Notes: generated by a model not told the origin, from the letters alone. A stretch of DNA of 64,000 nt from Ophiobolus disseminans (GCA_010093685.1 MU006220.1:527502-591501); one strand, 5' to 3'; numbered from the stretch's first letter, positions 21,996 to 33,304 are shown. Translations and numbers: made by a program.

Positions 21996-23619
21996 TCATC
22001 TCAAAGTAATGTAACAGCAATGACCTTTGGGTGAGATCAAGAACCTGTTATCCATCTCCATCATCTCGTCTTGCATACACTTGGCCAATCTAGCGCCGCG
22101 GCATTGCTGAAAGAAGAGAGCAGCTCCGAGACGAAGCTCCATCCATGCGAGATGGAGACCAATGCATACTCTAGAACCTCCACCGAACGGCATGTATGAT
22201 GCTTTCTGGTGGGCCGACATCGTCGACTTGTTCAAGAAACGAGTACCATCGAAACTTGGGATAGGGTCAGACTTTGCGCCACGAAACAATTTAGATGATC
22301 GTGAAACTTACCGGAGCGGTTCAGTGAAGGCCGAAGGATCTCGATGATTTGTATAGGCTTGAGTAGAGACTTCAACACCGCTTGGAATATGGTGCCCGCC
22401 TATGGTCGCGCCTTGACTTGGAACAGTTCGAGGCAACGCTCCCGGAGCAGCGCCATACAGCCTCAACGTCTCTTCGATGACGCTGTTTAAAACAGACGCA
22501 CCTTCAAGTTCTGCCGTGCTCAATTCTTCGCTCAATTGTGCAACTTCGTCTTCAAGTCGAGCTTGCAAGTCGGGTTGCTTGAGGACTGCCCAGATCAGAT
22601 AAGTAAGTGTGACAGCAGTGGTATCCGACCCCGCAACGATCAGATTTCCAGCTTCTTCTCTTATGTCCTTGTCGGTGAGTGATACCTTTTCTCCGCCATC
22701 AGTGGCAGCGAGCATTTGGCCAAAGAGATTCAATGCATTGCCATTCCCATTGCGCATGTTCCGGATTGCATGTGCACCATGTTCGTATACAACTTCGTCT
22801 GCAGTCGCAATCTGTTGTGCTCGTCTGATGGGAATATAGCGAAGTATAGTGTGCACAAGAGGCATCTCAGCGCGCAATACTCCACCTAGTAGTGCAGCTT
22901 GGAGTGCATCGATATACGAGGTTTGCTGTCACATTGGTCAGAATTACTTGATACCCGCACAGTATCTCTCCCGGGCTATATACCTTTCCGAGCTCGAGCA
23001 TGTTGAAGCTCTCACCAAAGCTCAGATGCGCAATTACATCTGTGGCCATAAGCGTCCACCACTTGAGGACATCGGCGCCTCGATATGCGCCCAGAGCGTC
23101 TTGCTTGATCTTCTGAACTGCTAGGTTGACTTTTCGCCTGACTTCCTCGTCCCAGTTGACTTTTAGGCTGGAATTGCTGAACGCTCGTGCAAATAGCTTT
23201 CTTCGGGCGGCGTGAGTGTGTAGGTCCCGCATAGCGAATATACCAGGGCTTCGAGTTGGAGTGAGGTTTGTATAGAAGGTGGACTTCAGAAAGCCAGATC
23301 CAATCTTGTGTATCTGAGATACACCCGCCATATCCGCAACAGCAACCTCGTTTGGTGCAATACGGACGACGCCGCCGTATTGATGGTGCAGCCCGTCCAC
23401 ATAAAATATTCGGCGGCCTGAGAGAATATGAAAGCGAAGTACAACGTTGGTATATTTAGAATACCAAGGACCTGGTAGTTTGGAAAGCGGAGATCTTTGG
23501 CCTGTCCATACGAGCTATCAAGACTTAGCGTTGCTTCGTAGATAAGATGTGGGAACGACCTTGATGCAGTAGGCGAAGCTGGCTAAAACCAATGCTGTTA
23601 TCAGGTGGAGGAGTAGCAT
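21996..23619 (-). CDS. Cytochrome P450 monooxygenase
   Basis: Membrane-anchored haem monooxygenase, substrate unknown. Four exons, 23560-23619, 22984-23514, 22312-22925 and 21996-22254, give 487 residues. Introns are 45, 58 and 57 nt. Exon 1 encodes only the membrane anchor (MLLLHLITALVLASFAYCIK). After intron 1 comes the proline-rich hinge SPLSKLPGPWYSKYTN. The I-helix motif AGSDTT is at 295-300, the K-helix ExxR at E349-R352, the PERF-type stretch at LRFDGTRFL and the haem loop PFGGGSRVCIG with the ligand C432. The intron 3 acceptor is a late CCCAAG; an earlier CAAAG breaks the frame, and only the late one rebuilds a normal P450 sequence. The hinge style is typical of secondary-metabolism or detoxification P450s, but no synthase or other tailoring gene is adjacent. 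Confidence 0.93.
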
Positions 23620-24606
23620 AGTGAATTTAATTTTCAATAGTGTGGTCGAGGAGCAGGATTACCGCCCAATTCATCTCATACTCGCGACATAAACATATAG
23701 GAGACGTCGGGATGTGGAGGATGGAACGGGATAGACTTCAACTCCTGGTGTTTGCTGCATCTGTGTCTCGGCCTCTCACCATCCAACCTCGGGGCCAACC
23801 AAAGGACGAGCTATCTGTGCTACCCAGCATGAATAGTTAGCAGTACATGCATCGTGTGATGTTTTGAGCTGGGTGCACATAATAAAGGTGGCTATACCGT
23901 TGCATTTCGAAGCGGACGTCACCGTCGAGGAGGTCGCGGTGGAAGTCTCCCGAGGTCGCCCGCCTTCCCCAGGCTGTCCCCACATTCAGTTACGCTCTCT
24001 CCGATCCGAAAACACCGACGAAAAGATACTACCAATGAGAGGCACCGCTTCCCACGTCCGGTAACGACGCTATTGACGACGGAGCGCATTAGTAGTTCAT
24101 TCGGAGGCCGCGGCTGCCGGACGTGAGTTGATCCATTTTTGGTTGCCATCCACCTCTTCCCGAGGCCACGCTTCGTTGAGGACACCTGCATCTTAGGTTC
24201 GACGTCTCAGCTCTACAATGCTTGGAGTGCTCTCAACAACAAGCAATAAATGGCATACCTAGCGGAGTCGTATCCTGCATGTCGCCATGGCGTTCATTGG
24301 AACGAATACTGCAGGTGTTGGTACGGATTTCAGGTGAATTAGTCCCAAACACCAATACATCAACCTCACTGATTTTCACCGCCGGAGAAGTTCTTCGCAG
24401 CCTTTCACCCATTCATTCGAAGGCGCTGATATCGAGTTGGGCATTCGTTATGGAGTGGAGATAACTGCACAGTGCTCACCACAGAATCTCGAGTGAAAGT
24501 TGTAAAGTCGACATGAAGTCGCCAACAGCCATAAAAGAAAATTTCTCTGCCTTATCACTGGACCCCCAATCACAGCTCAACCGCTAAACAGTTCACTCAC
24601 ACAACC
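23620..24606. other. Intergenic, divergent promoters
   Basis: It lies between the P450 (minus) and the unknown gene at 24607 (plus). Short ORFs only, none recognisable. Confidence 0.5.
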
Positions 24607-25860
24607 ATGACTTCTTTGATGCAGAAGTTGGCTGTCGCCGTTCAAGACCAGATGCAGAAGAAGCTTACTACAGCGAATATGGTTTCGTACGAAATTGCAG
24701 CTCCTACAGATCCTTTGCTCGAGGACCGCGTGTTCGAAGTAGCGTGCAACATCGCGCTTGACCTCGCGTCCTTGCTCCATACATCCAACTTCCACACCTG
24801 GGAGTTCTTCCGCCATGCAAAGACACAGGAAGATGCTCTCCAACGCGCGCCATATCTCCAGAAGGCCACCTATCCATATGCGACATGCCTGGATATGGCA
24901 ATGTCAATATCTTCCGCCTTGAAGGCTGCTTTAGTCCAGGACCGAGATCTTGCAGCATATGCTGATCGCGTTGAGACGGCTACCGACTGCAAAGTTGATG
25001 TTATGTTAACAAGCTCTCGAGACATCCATTGTCTCACACTCATCCGCTTACCGAACTTCTGCATCGTGATCGATCTATGCGCTCAGCCTACGGCTTTCAA
25101 AGTGCAACTCGGCACTGCATTCGAATGCCAGCAGCAACTCGACATGCTGAACCAGAATTTTTACTCCTTCCCGTATGCATATGTCGGCAACGTAAAAGGC
25201 GCGCGTATGCTCGTCGACTGCTCAGGCTACACGACAAAGACTCCTGGCGATTTTCACTTCGGCTTATGTCCTTTCCACGAGATCACGGACACCGAATATC
25301 AGCGCTTCCTTGCCTTCGCAGTATCTGCAAACTCCGGCAATCGAGTGTCTTCCGTAGGTAACCTACCGAGTCGTCGGACGATCCAAGTACGAAGCATCTG
25401 GAACTACGAGCCGAAGAACCAGAACATCACGTATTCCCCCTTCGTAGATGGGACGTACATCGTCAACACACTCGCACTACGCATCGACTTTGTTAGACAG
25501 GAGATGCTCCTCGCAATTCCGTACCAGGACTGGCTTGCCAAACTTGACTATGCGTACTACCACGAGCGTCTATCCGCGTATAACGATTTCACGCGCTGCG
25601 CATACCACTTGTCCGACGCAATAGCGTTTTTCAAGCTATCACTCGGCAGAAAAGATCATTTCGATCTACCGAAGCGGGGCATGAGCACAGCAGTGCATAT
25701 CAAGTTGCAAATGCTTGACGCGGTCTGTGCGCGGTTGGGATTGCCGGCGGGGGAGATGATACGGATGGCCCACGTGGTATATGAGGTATGGGTAGCGGCG
25801 TTGAAGGAGCGCAATGAAGAGCTGAACCTTTGTCAGCGGCTTTTGGGGGCCCACATATAG
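24607..25860 (+). CDS. Unknown protein with possible Cys-His-Asp triad
   Basis: I do not recognise this family. It is a single exon of 417 residues with ATG in CAACCATGAC. It has no signal peptide and no transmembrane segment. One stretch resembles the core of transglutaminase-like or arylamine N-acetyltransferase folds: C94 at the start of a helix (YATCLDMAMSISSAL), H141 at the start of a strand (DIHCLTLIRL) and D156 in the next strand (FCIVIDL). The H-to-D spacing of 15 matches that of arylamine N-acetyltransferases (His107/Asp122 in the Salmonella enzyme). The region after it is Tyr/Phe-rich, and the C-terminus (about 340-415) is mainly helical. A catalytic role is inference only; the family may be fungal-specific. 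Stop codon usage and the long clean ORF favour a real gene. Confidence 0.8.
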   Translation: MTSLMQKLAVAVQDQMQKKLTTANMVSYEIAAPTDPLLEDRVFEVACNIALDLASLLHTSNFHTWEFFRHAKTQEDALQRAPYLQKATYPYATCLDMAMSISSALKAALVQDRDLAAYADRVETATDCKVDVMLTSSRDIHCLTLIRLPNFCIVIDLCAQPTAFKVQLGTAFECQQQLDMLNQNFYSFPYAYVGNVKGARMLVDCSGYTTKTPGDFHFGLCPFHEITDTEYQRFLAFAVSANSGNRVSSVGNLPSRRTIQVRSIWNYEPKNQNITYSPFVDGTYIVNTLALRIDFVRQEMLLAIPYQDWLAKLDYAYYHERLSAYNDFTRCAYHLSDAIAFFKLSLGRKDHFDLPKRGMSTAVHIKLQMLDAVCARLGLPAGEMIRMAHVVYEVWVAALKERNEELNLCQRLLGAHI

Positions 25861-26563
25861 TAAGCACGTCGTGGGTTGGGTGCGGCGCAAAGCACGATGA
25901 TCGCTGTGATATATGATGTCGAGTATGTCCAAATCTCGTTCACATGTTACCAGAACGTTCCTTTCATATGGAGTCAAGTCAATACAACTAAGTCAATTTG
26001 TACTTACAAACGCGTTTGCGCATATTTCATATTTCACGCACCCACTTTCCCCGTACTTCACCACAACAAGGAAACCTCACCCACGTAACTTTGCCCCGCC
26101 ACCAATTTCTCACCCAATCCGACCCCTCCAATATAAATAATACAATTCACCACTTCTCTGATCTCTATTGTTGGAATACTGTAGAGTCGTAATCGGCCCA
26201 CTCCGCTCCCATAACATCAGTACGGTGTTAAAGTGCGCAAAGTCGATTACGTGAGAAACCATTAGTGGTTTTGACAACTGCTTGTAGTTAGCGCGGTTGT
26301 TCTTTTTGCCATTTCACCTTAATTCCAGTATTGCACCTTGCCTAGAATAACATAATGCTGATTAGCAGTTCTTTTGCTCATATGTAGTAGGTTTGTTGAA
26401 GTATTGCAATCGCGAGGTAGAAGAGTGCATATTGCGATAGATGTGACTGTGGTTTGTTTACACAACATAAGTATGTACCCTTTTTAACCTATCTGAGCTA
26501 CAAGGCTAATCTGAAGATGCTAAAAGTCCAGAAACGCCGCCTATGCCGCTAATTCGTAGAATG
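25861..26563. other. Convergent intergenic region, AT-rich
   Basis: 3' flanks of the unknown gene and the Mms22-like gene. Three overlapping short ORFs at 25876-26192 do not look coding. Confidence 0.5.
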
Positions 26564-29500
26564 CTAAACAAAAACATCACCTCCAACGTCTTCTCTTTCC
26601 TCCACATGCTGCTCCTCTCCATATACGTTCTGCAGCACATCTTCAAAACTTCCGATAGCACCGATCAATCTGACCTTCTCCTCTTCCAAACTTCCAATAT
26701 CGAAGACAGCTTCTTTCTTTGCATGGTGTTGGCCAAACCAAATTGCGCCTCCGCTCTCGCTCCAATTGGCTTTCATGATGTCTTCTAGGCCTCTCTTGCA
26801 GAACGATGAGATGACTGCATGTTGCTTGTCTGATGATGTCGCATGGGCGTCGCCACGGTAACGTGGTCTGGTGTGAGGCATCATGCCGTGAAGCGTTTCC
26901 GTAATGTAGACACTAAGGTCTGTCATGTATGTGACGATAGGAGGTTTAGAACTATGTGCGTGGGTCGAGGTTCGACTGCATATGTAGTCCAAGATAGGAA
27001 CTAGGGATGCCATGGCTTCGAACATGTATGCCGACGCCGAAAGGACGTACGTTTGCTCTAAGAGAGTCGGATGGATCTTGAGTTGCTCTGTACCACGGAT
27101 GAAGGCATGCGACACGGCGACGATGCATCCCACGGCTACCGAAAGACTGTCTGGCTGAGTGATGCGCAGATCGAAGATCATTGTCTCTAGGATTGGTCGC
27201 AGAGTCTCTAGTATAGGTCGACCGATAAGGAACACCATGCTTGATGAGAACACCTGCTCGAGATATGTGGGAAATATGCCTTGAAGAAGTGCAGATCTAA
27301 GTGCCGCACGGTCTGGGGCAGGGACCTCACCCGAACAGACGGCGGTGGTGAGTTGGCCTACTAAATAGATCTGCTGGTTCTCGGCAGCTGCTTGCTGAGC
27401 GGTGGTTCCAATGTACACAGACAGCTCCTTAGCTGTGCCAAGATCCATGGCCTTGGGCGCATAGCCGCATAGGCGACCCACCACATACTTGGGGTCCGCC
27501 GCTGGTAGTGGGAATGCAACCGAGTCCGTGAAGAAGGGTAAGACGTGACAGAAGTCACCCGTATATTGTTTGAGAAACTGCACAATCTTCTGCACGAACT
27601 CGACGTATGCTCCGGTTACAGCGGAGCCCTGCCGAAGCTGTTGGTAATTGCTCTTCATCCGCGTCATGAAATCTTTGACCATCGTGGCATATGTTCGTTT
27701 CGCTTCTGTTGTGCGTGCAGTGCCGCGCAAGTCGTCCCTCATGTTTGAAAGCATGCTAGATATGAGAGCAAGACGACGGGAGCGAACCGTGTCAGCAGCA
27801 ATATCCCACTCACCGTTGTCTTGACTGCGGAAGAACGGTAAATTCTTTAAGAGCGGATGGGCATTGTCAACACCTGCGATGGCATGTAACAAGCGATGCT
27901 GAAAGCGAAGCATTGACTCTCGATCGACCAATGAAAGCAGCAGAGCCGTAAGGAACTCCTGACGGTGCTCTTCATAAGCAATGTGGTCACATTCAACAAT
28001 CGCAGAAAGGAAGTATGAACCGAACTTGCGCGTCTGCTCCGTATCGCGAAGCTGTTGCCATGACACTTGACTGAAAGATTCGATGTAGTATGACCATGAC
28101 CGGACGCCGGAAGTTACCTGGCTGTCGGCGACACGCACCCAGGTATCGACACAGTCCATGAGCAGGTTATCGTCTGGCGACGTCTCTGCGCCAAATGCGT
28201 TTGATAATAGATGCCAGAGCGGAATTTGAATGAAGCCAAGGCTGACATTTTGTTGTGTGACCGCAGTAGGCTGTGGGTCAATGCCGTCCAGATCATCCAA
28301 GTCAGGGAAGTCACCGTAGTCTTGACTCTCCTCACTCGTCGGTTGACTCTCCTTACGACGTCGGGCAGCTTTGTGCAGTTTGGCATATTCCTGGAGCATT
28401 GCTAGGGTATCCCTGATGACGTTCACCAAACGGCGATCCTCGAGATGCGGCAGCTCAAGCAGGTGTACAATGTCAGAGTCAACTAGAAACCTGTCTAGTG
28501 GGGTGTGGGCCGATGCGGACTGCATAGCCTTCCTCATGCCTGCGATACAGTCAAGCAAGGTCGCAATGACTTGCTCTTGATTCCTTTCCATGGTGTTGCG
28601 CACCATGACTGCAGACACATCAGTTGTCCCATCTAGGACACCAGATTTGAGATAATCGTCGGCTTCAGTCTTGGCGAGTCGGTATTGCTTCAATGTCAAA
28701 TGCATTATGTCCTTGTGCCACAGCGCAAACAGTTTGGCTGACGCATATGGTTCGTCAGTCGAGAGCTGGAAAGTCATAAGGTTAGCCCAGGCACGGACGT
28801 TGACCCTGCAGGCCTCGCGGTGGGAATTTTCGTGGCTAACAAGCGATCGAATGTGGTCAAGCTTTGGTCGACACTGTGGAGGCGCGGCCCAGTACAGCGT
28901 ACAAAGAAGGTCGTGGTGGTTTCTCAACGCGGAAAAACTCTCCTCATCCAGGGGCTGATCTTTCGGGTAGCTTCGGCCATGATTGGGAATGCAACGGAAC
29001 ACAAAGCTTCGAAGCTTTTTTTCTGTGTATGCTCCGCACATTCCACGCAAGCCCAGCACAAGACATTTCAACGCGACGTGAAATGAAGATTCGTTTGGTT
29101 CAAGAGTCGAAGCTTGTGCTGCCGTAGCGCCGTCGAGGAACGATGCTGAACCACTAGTGGATTCTCGTCGAAGTTGCTTCAGTCCGTTCTTCCCAAAAAA
29201 ATCGAAGACAGCGTGGAGCATCAGTTCTGGCCGCTGCCAGTGCCAGTATTTGATCAGTCTATGGCATCTTACTAGGTTTGCCCGGACGTAATCGTTGAGC
29301 GAGCTGCCACACTGCTTGTAGGTGCTCGGGTACAACTCGAAAACGCGCTTCAACATGACGCTAATGCAGCTCCAGTTGTCGTCCGAGAAGCTTTCTCTTT
29401 TGTCTCTTGAAGGGATACCAGAAAGATCGAACTCGACAAATGGAACGAGTGTGAAAAGAGTAGCCCATGTCGACTCGTATAAATGAAGATGTGTAGCGTC

Positions 29501-32500
29501 TGCTACCACAGAACACAGCTCTTGATTGACAAAGTCCCAGAAGCTAAGCCCTGGTAACATCGTCCTGTCCAAAGCATGCATGCAAACCACAACGCCTTCG
29601 ACAAGCACCTCGTCTTGTTGTATACCGTTCTGTCTTGCCGCATGTCGTTTATTCTGCTGAAGGAAGTTGTCGAGTTCAAGTATTCCTTTCTGAACAATGC
29701 ATGTAATGACGACTCTAGAGATACTGTGACTAAGTCTCTGCAGCTCACTCTGCACATTTCCGTCTACGACAGGATGCTGAGCAATTAAACGAATCTGGGC
29801 AATCGACGCGAGTAAGTAGACCATCGCTTGAAAGCAGCTAAGTCCGAGGGCTTTGCCAGGTCCTTCCTCGTCATTTGTGGCGTGCACTACAGATATCTGA
29901 TCGAACAAAGAGAACATAAGCTGATGTGTCTTCGTAACAAAACTTTTACGGTCGACTGGATCAGAGAAGCTTAGGTGGACCGAGACATAGTTGATAAAAG
30001 ATCTGATGAACTGAATAATTTTCGTCAAGGCCTTTTGTTTCACGGTTTGAGCGTCCCCGTCGGAGGGTGTGGTCTCGAGTTCCAAGGGTGATGTGGCGAC
30101 TCTAGCCATATCATGCAGGGCTGAACTTATCTCGTCGTTCCACGGCCCACAGCGTGTGGTGGCCGCATCACAGGTTATTGTGCAGTACCCGGCTAGTTCG
30201 TCTAGGTCTCTAGTGCCCACTTTCCCGACTGACAGAGCACGTTTGAGATCTTCTGACCCAATAAGAGTGGAGGAGTGGAAATACGTCTCGGACCGGAGAG
30301 TGATTACGTCGAAGGTTGTCGGGTAGCGTGTGCCGTAAGGACCAAGTCCTTGAAGTACAGTTTGATCCTCGGTCGTGATGTCCTTGTATGGTGTAGCCTT
30401 GCTGATGTTCAAAACCTCTTGAACTGCTGGTTCGCTCGGTTGTCGATACTCTCGAGCATCCACATCGACCCTTTGAGCTTGTATCTTCTTTCGAACAAGA
30501 CGTCTTCTGGGCGGGGCTGGTTGTTGAACTTCTACTGGAAGCTCCCCGATATCCTTTGCTGAAGGAAGTGGTGGCAGAACGGCATCTTCATCCGCAAGGA
30601 ACCGTGCCAGCTGAGGATTCATGAAGGAATGGTCGTTCATACTCACGGCAAGAGCTTGGCGATCAGCATATCGCAACCCTGTCTCGAAGGCGATCTTTCT
30701 GTGACCATGTCCAAAGACTGTTTCGTCACCCTCGAGTTGACCCGCTCTCAATGGCAGAGGACCTCTGCGAATGGAGCGCTCTATTAATTGGTGTGATTTT
30801 CGCGTTTGCTTGGTGCGTTTCGAAGGCGTTGTTTTTTGTGTTGGGGTCCTAAGGAACATCTCTAGGCCGGAGTGGCGACTTGTGCGCCGCGGATCCTGGG
30901 ACACGTAGGACTTTGCTTCAGACGACGTATTGAGTCCTTTCCCTAGGTCTCTGCCGCCTTGCGAAAGCGGTTGCACATTTTGCTGGTTGTCGACTTTGCC
31001 TGATAGGGGTGATCGCCCAGACTTGCGTCGCAATGGGACATTTCCCTTGGGGTTTAAACTGCCGCGACGCCACTGCTCCAGGGTTGCATTGGCGTCCTCA
31101 GTGTCACGAGCGTTGTGTAAACGTATTTGTTTTGATTGTGGACCTTCTCGTGCCAAGTCTGGTCTTTGAAGTGCCTGTCGTCGAGCAAGCCGTAGGAATT
31201 GTGGGATGCTTTTTCCATGCTTGGAGGGCGAAAGATCTACATCGACCACACTCATGGCCGGCGGTGGGGTCCGCCGAACTCTCCGTGAGCTAGCCTGTTT
31301 CCTTCCTGATGCGCCAGCCTGTTGCTTCCTTGCAGTGCCGTCGGAGGTTTTCAATCTCTTCGCTTTGCCAAAGGCATCGGTGACTTTAGTTTGCTTCTTG
31401 CGCTTCGCTCCAGTACCACCCAGGGTGAACAAATGTAGCCTATCATTCTCCATGCTATCGAGATCGTCATTGGCGTATCGGCTATCGAGTGCTGCGGCTA
31501 GCGCAGCAGCGGTTTCCACGGACTCCTGTAGACGTCCGGCATCGTTGTACAAAAGGTTGCCTTCATCTTCAGACGCATCAGAGATGACTACGACGTCCTT
31601 CGCTGGTGTGGTGGAAGACGAAGATCTGCCTACTCCTACAGCACGTTTCAAGACCCGTTGCGCAACTCCCCGTTGAGGCTCAGGTGGCTCTGAGAACTGT
31701 GTGGCCATCAATCTTGCCCTGTCCAGTTCTCGTGCCCGAGCCTTCCGCCGCTCTTGTGCTTGTCGGTCAAAACGCAGCCATGAAGCAGGCAAGACACCCT
31801 TGATTTTCTTTCCGACCTTCTTGACCTCATTGTCGCTCTGGGCTGCTTCGCTGGAAGAATCAGAATCTGAGGACGAATCATCGCTTAAAATGATTCCTGG
31901 AGGCTTTCGTAACCCGCTACTGGATCGACGAGCGCTGCGGGGTACAGGATCTGAGTCTGAATCTAGCAGTGGTTGAGGGTCGTCCTGAAACACTGAAGAC
32001 GTCGATGGTGTGGGAAGATTTGGTGCAGGTGTAGCCGTAGGAATACGTTCGAATCGATGGGTCGACTGATGACCAGTCACGAGAGGACTACTCGAATGTG
32101 GAGGTGAGTTTGAAGGGATGGACCATATGTGGGACCCGTCATTGTCAAATATGCTCCTTGGCACAGGCGTGGCTTGTGTTGACGAAAGGTTCAGTTTCCT
32201 CCTCTTCGCTGCATGAGGGAGGTGTAGTTGAGTGGCGGGTAGCCTGTGTCGGATCGGGTCAGGCGCATGACGTCCAGTTGAGCTTTCCTGAGGAGCCCTT
32301 TCCTTGCGTTGCCTATGAATTACTGGGGTAGAGACTGGTATCTCAAACTCAGGCGGACTGCTCAATGGGGTTGCATTGGGATCAAACTCCTTCTCCTGTG
32401 TTTCAGCATCGTGTCCTGCCCTTCGCTCGGGTGACCTGGGCCTGGGAACCGGCTTAAGTCCTCTACTTTGTACTTCTCTCCGATACCGCTCACCCTCCAG

Positions 32501-33304
32501 CGCATAGGGATGCATCTGAATGGGCTTACGCTGGCGAAACTCACGTCTTGGATCCTGGTCCAAGGTCTGCCTCTGCAGTGCTGCCGAGGATGGTATGACG
32601 ACCTGGACTGCCGTTCTGCGATGTGGCATCGGCGTGATGTATCTCGTTTCTGGCGATTCGAGGTCGGTTGGCGGATCTGAGAGCGCTTCATCTTCGGAGG
32701 CGTCTGACAGCGGGTCTATGCCGAATGCGCCCAGGACGTTTGGCGCAACATCTGTCTTGTCTGCATTTCTTGGTCTGGGGAGACGCAGTTGTGGTGAGAG
32801 ACTGCTCGGCGCTTGCGAAGGGACGGCATCATTGCTATGCTGGCGTGGTGCTGGTGCGGATTTGATTCCAAGATGCGGTGAACCCAGTATTTGTGAGGAT
32901 ATATTCCGCTTGTTCAGATGTGACCTTGGCAGCGACGAGTCTTGCAGCGGATCGGGACTCTCTGTGGGCTTTCTTATCGGATGGTATGTTGCGGCAGGCG
33001 TCAAGGGAGAGGTCGTCGGGCGTCTTGGGGAAATGCGTTTCGGTGCTGGACTTGGAGGCTCTTCTTCCCGGGCGGGCTGATGAGACTTAGGACCACCTTC
33101 CCTGATTGCTCCACCATCTTCTATCGTCCTCAGGACACCTAGTTCTCCTGATTCGGGCTCTTCTCCGGATTTCTCGATATCGACGACGCGCTCGACGCGT
33201 CCCTGCACGCTCCCATTCTTCCTCGATGCCTGACTTTCCAGCTGGGATTCCTCCTCGTCCTCATCCGAGTCCTGCACAAATCCTTTCTGTCGCCATTTGG
33301 ACAT
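26564..33304 (-). CDS. mms22: Mms22/Mus7-type DNA repair protein
   Basis: Large nuclear protein of the Mms22/Mus7 family, which in yeasts works with the Rtt101-Mms1 ubiquitin ligase (budding yeast) to keep stalled forks and homologous recombination working. It is a single 6.7-kb exon. I choose the ATG at 33304 because the protein then begins MSKWRQKGFVQDSDEDEEE, the typical start of Mus7 proteins; an in-frame ATG at 33511 would add 69 residues. From 33304 it has 2246 residues. Roughly the first 1000 residues are disordered, rich in Ser/Pro/Arg and acidic patches (for example DDSSSDSDSSSEAAQSDNE), with basic clusters such as KRKKQTK that could be nuclear signals. The remaining half is helical and continuous, as expected for the conserved Mms22 C-terminal part. 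It is divergent from the small gene at 33518, separated by 213 bp. Confidence 0.85.
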   Translation of the reverse strand: MSKWRQKGFVQDSDEDEEESQLESQASRKNGSVQGRVERVVDIEKSGEEPESGELGVLRTIEDGGAIREGGPKSHQPAREEEPPSPAPKRISPRRPTTSPLTPAATYHPIRKPTESPDPLQDSSLPRSHLNKRNISSQILGSPHLGIKSAPAPRQHSNDAVPSQAPSSLSPQLRLPRPRNADKTDVAPNVLGAFGIDPLSDASEDEALSDPPTDLESPETRYITPMPHRRTAVQVVIPSSAALQRQTLDQDPRREFRQRKPIQMHPYALEGERYRREVQSRGLKPVPRPRSPERRAGHDAETQEKEFDPNATPLSSPPEFEIPVSTPVIHRQRKERAPQESSTGRHAPDPIRHRLPATQLHLPHAAKRRKLNLSSTQATPVPRSIFDNDGSHIWSIPSNSPPHSSSPLVTGHQSTHRFERIPTATPAPNLPTPSTSSVFQDDPQPLLDSDSDPVPRSARRSSSGLRKPPGIILSDDSSSDSDSSSEAAQSDNEVKKVGKKIKGVLPASWLRFDRQAQERRKARARELDRARLMATQFSEPPEPQRGVAQRVLKRAVGVGRSSSSTTPAKDVVVISDASEDEGNLLYNDAGRLQESVETAAALAAALDSRYANDDLDSMENDRLHLFTLGGTGAKRKKQTKVTDAFGKAKRLKTSDGTARKQQAGASGRKQASSRRVRRTPPPAMSVVDVDLSPSKHGKSIPQFLRLARRQALQRPDLAREGPQSKQIRLHNARDTEDANATLEQWRRGSLNPKGNVPLRRKSGRSPLSGKVDNQQNVQPLSQGGRDLGKGLNTSSEAKSYVSQDPRRTSRHSGLEMFLRTPTQKTTPSKRTKQTRKSHQLIERSIRRGPLPLRAGQLEGDETVFGHGHRKIAFETGLRYADRQALAVSMNDHSFMNPQLARFLADEDAVLPPLPSAKDIGELPVEVQQPAPPRRRLVRKKIQAQRVDVDAREYRQPSEPAVQEVLNISKATPYKDITTEDQTVLQGLGPYGTRYPTTFDVITLRSETYFHSSTLIGSEDLKRALSVGKVGTRDLDELAGYCTITCDAATTRCGPWNDEISSALHDMARVATSPLELETTPSDGDAQTVKQKALTKIIQFIRSFINYVSVHLSFSDPVDRKSFVTKTHQLMFSLFDQISVVHATNDEEGPGKALGLSCFQAMVYLLASIAQIRLIAQHPVVDGNVQSELQRLSHSISRVVITCIVQKGILELDNFLQQNKRHAARQNGIQQDEVLVEGVVVCMHALDRTMLPGLSFWDFVNQELCSVVADATHLHLYESTWATLFTLVPFVEFDLSGIPSRDKRESFSDDNWSCISVMLKRVFELYPSTYKQCGSSLNDYVRANLVRCHRLIKYWHWQRPELMLHAVFDFFGKNGLKQLRRESTSGSASFLDGATAAQASTLEPNESSFHVALKCLVLGLRGMCGAYTEKKLRSFVFRCIPNHGRSYPKDQPLDEESFSALRNHHDLLCTLYWAAPPQCRPKLDHIRSLVSHENSHREACRVNVRAWANLMTFQLSTDEPYASAKLFALWHKDIMHLTLKQYRLAKTEADDYLKSGVLDGTTDVSAVMVRNTMERNQEQVIATLLDCIAGMRKAMQSASAHTPLDRFLVDSDIVHLLELPHLEDRRLVNVIRDTLAMLQEYAKLHKAARRRKESQPTSEESQDYGDFPDLDDLDGIDPQPTAVTQQNVSLGFIQIPLWHLLSNAFGAETSPDDNLLMDCVDTWVRVADSQVTSGVRSWSYYIESFSQVSWQQLRDTEQTRKFGSYFLSAIVECDHIAYEEHRQEFLTALLLSLVDRESMLRFQHRLLHAIAGVDNAHPLLKNLPFFRSQDNGEWDIAADTVRSRRLALISSMLSNMRDDLRGTARTTEAKRTYATMVKDFMTRMKSNYQQLRQGSAVTGAYVEFVQKIVQFLKQYTGDFCHVLPFFTDSVAFPLPAADPKYVVGRLCGYAPKAMDLGTAKELSVYIGTTAQQAAAENQQIYLVGQLTTAVCSGEVPAPDRAALRSALLQGIFPTYLEQVFSSSMVFLIGRPILETLRPILETMIFDLRITQPDSLSVAVGCIVAVSHAFIRGTEQLKIHPTLLEQTYVLSASAYMFEAMASLVPILDYICSRTSTHAHSSKPPIVTYMTDLSVYITETLHGMMPHTRPRYRGDAHATSSDKQHAVISSFCKRGLEDIMKANWSESGGAIWFGQHHAKKEAVFDIGSLEEEKVRLIGAIGSFEDVLQNVYGEEQHVEEREDVGGDVFV

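Noticed and set aside
21996..25860. Secondary-metabolite cluster around the P450
   Set aside because: No polyketide synthase, peptide synthetase, terpene cyclase, transporter or regulator is next to it in the window.
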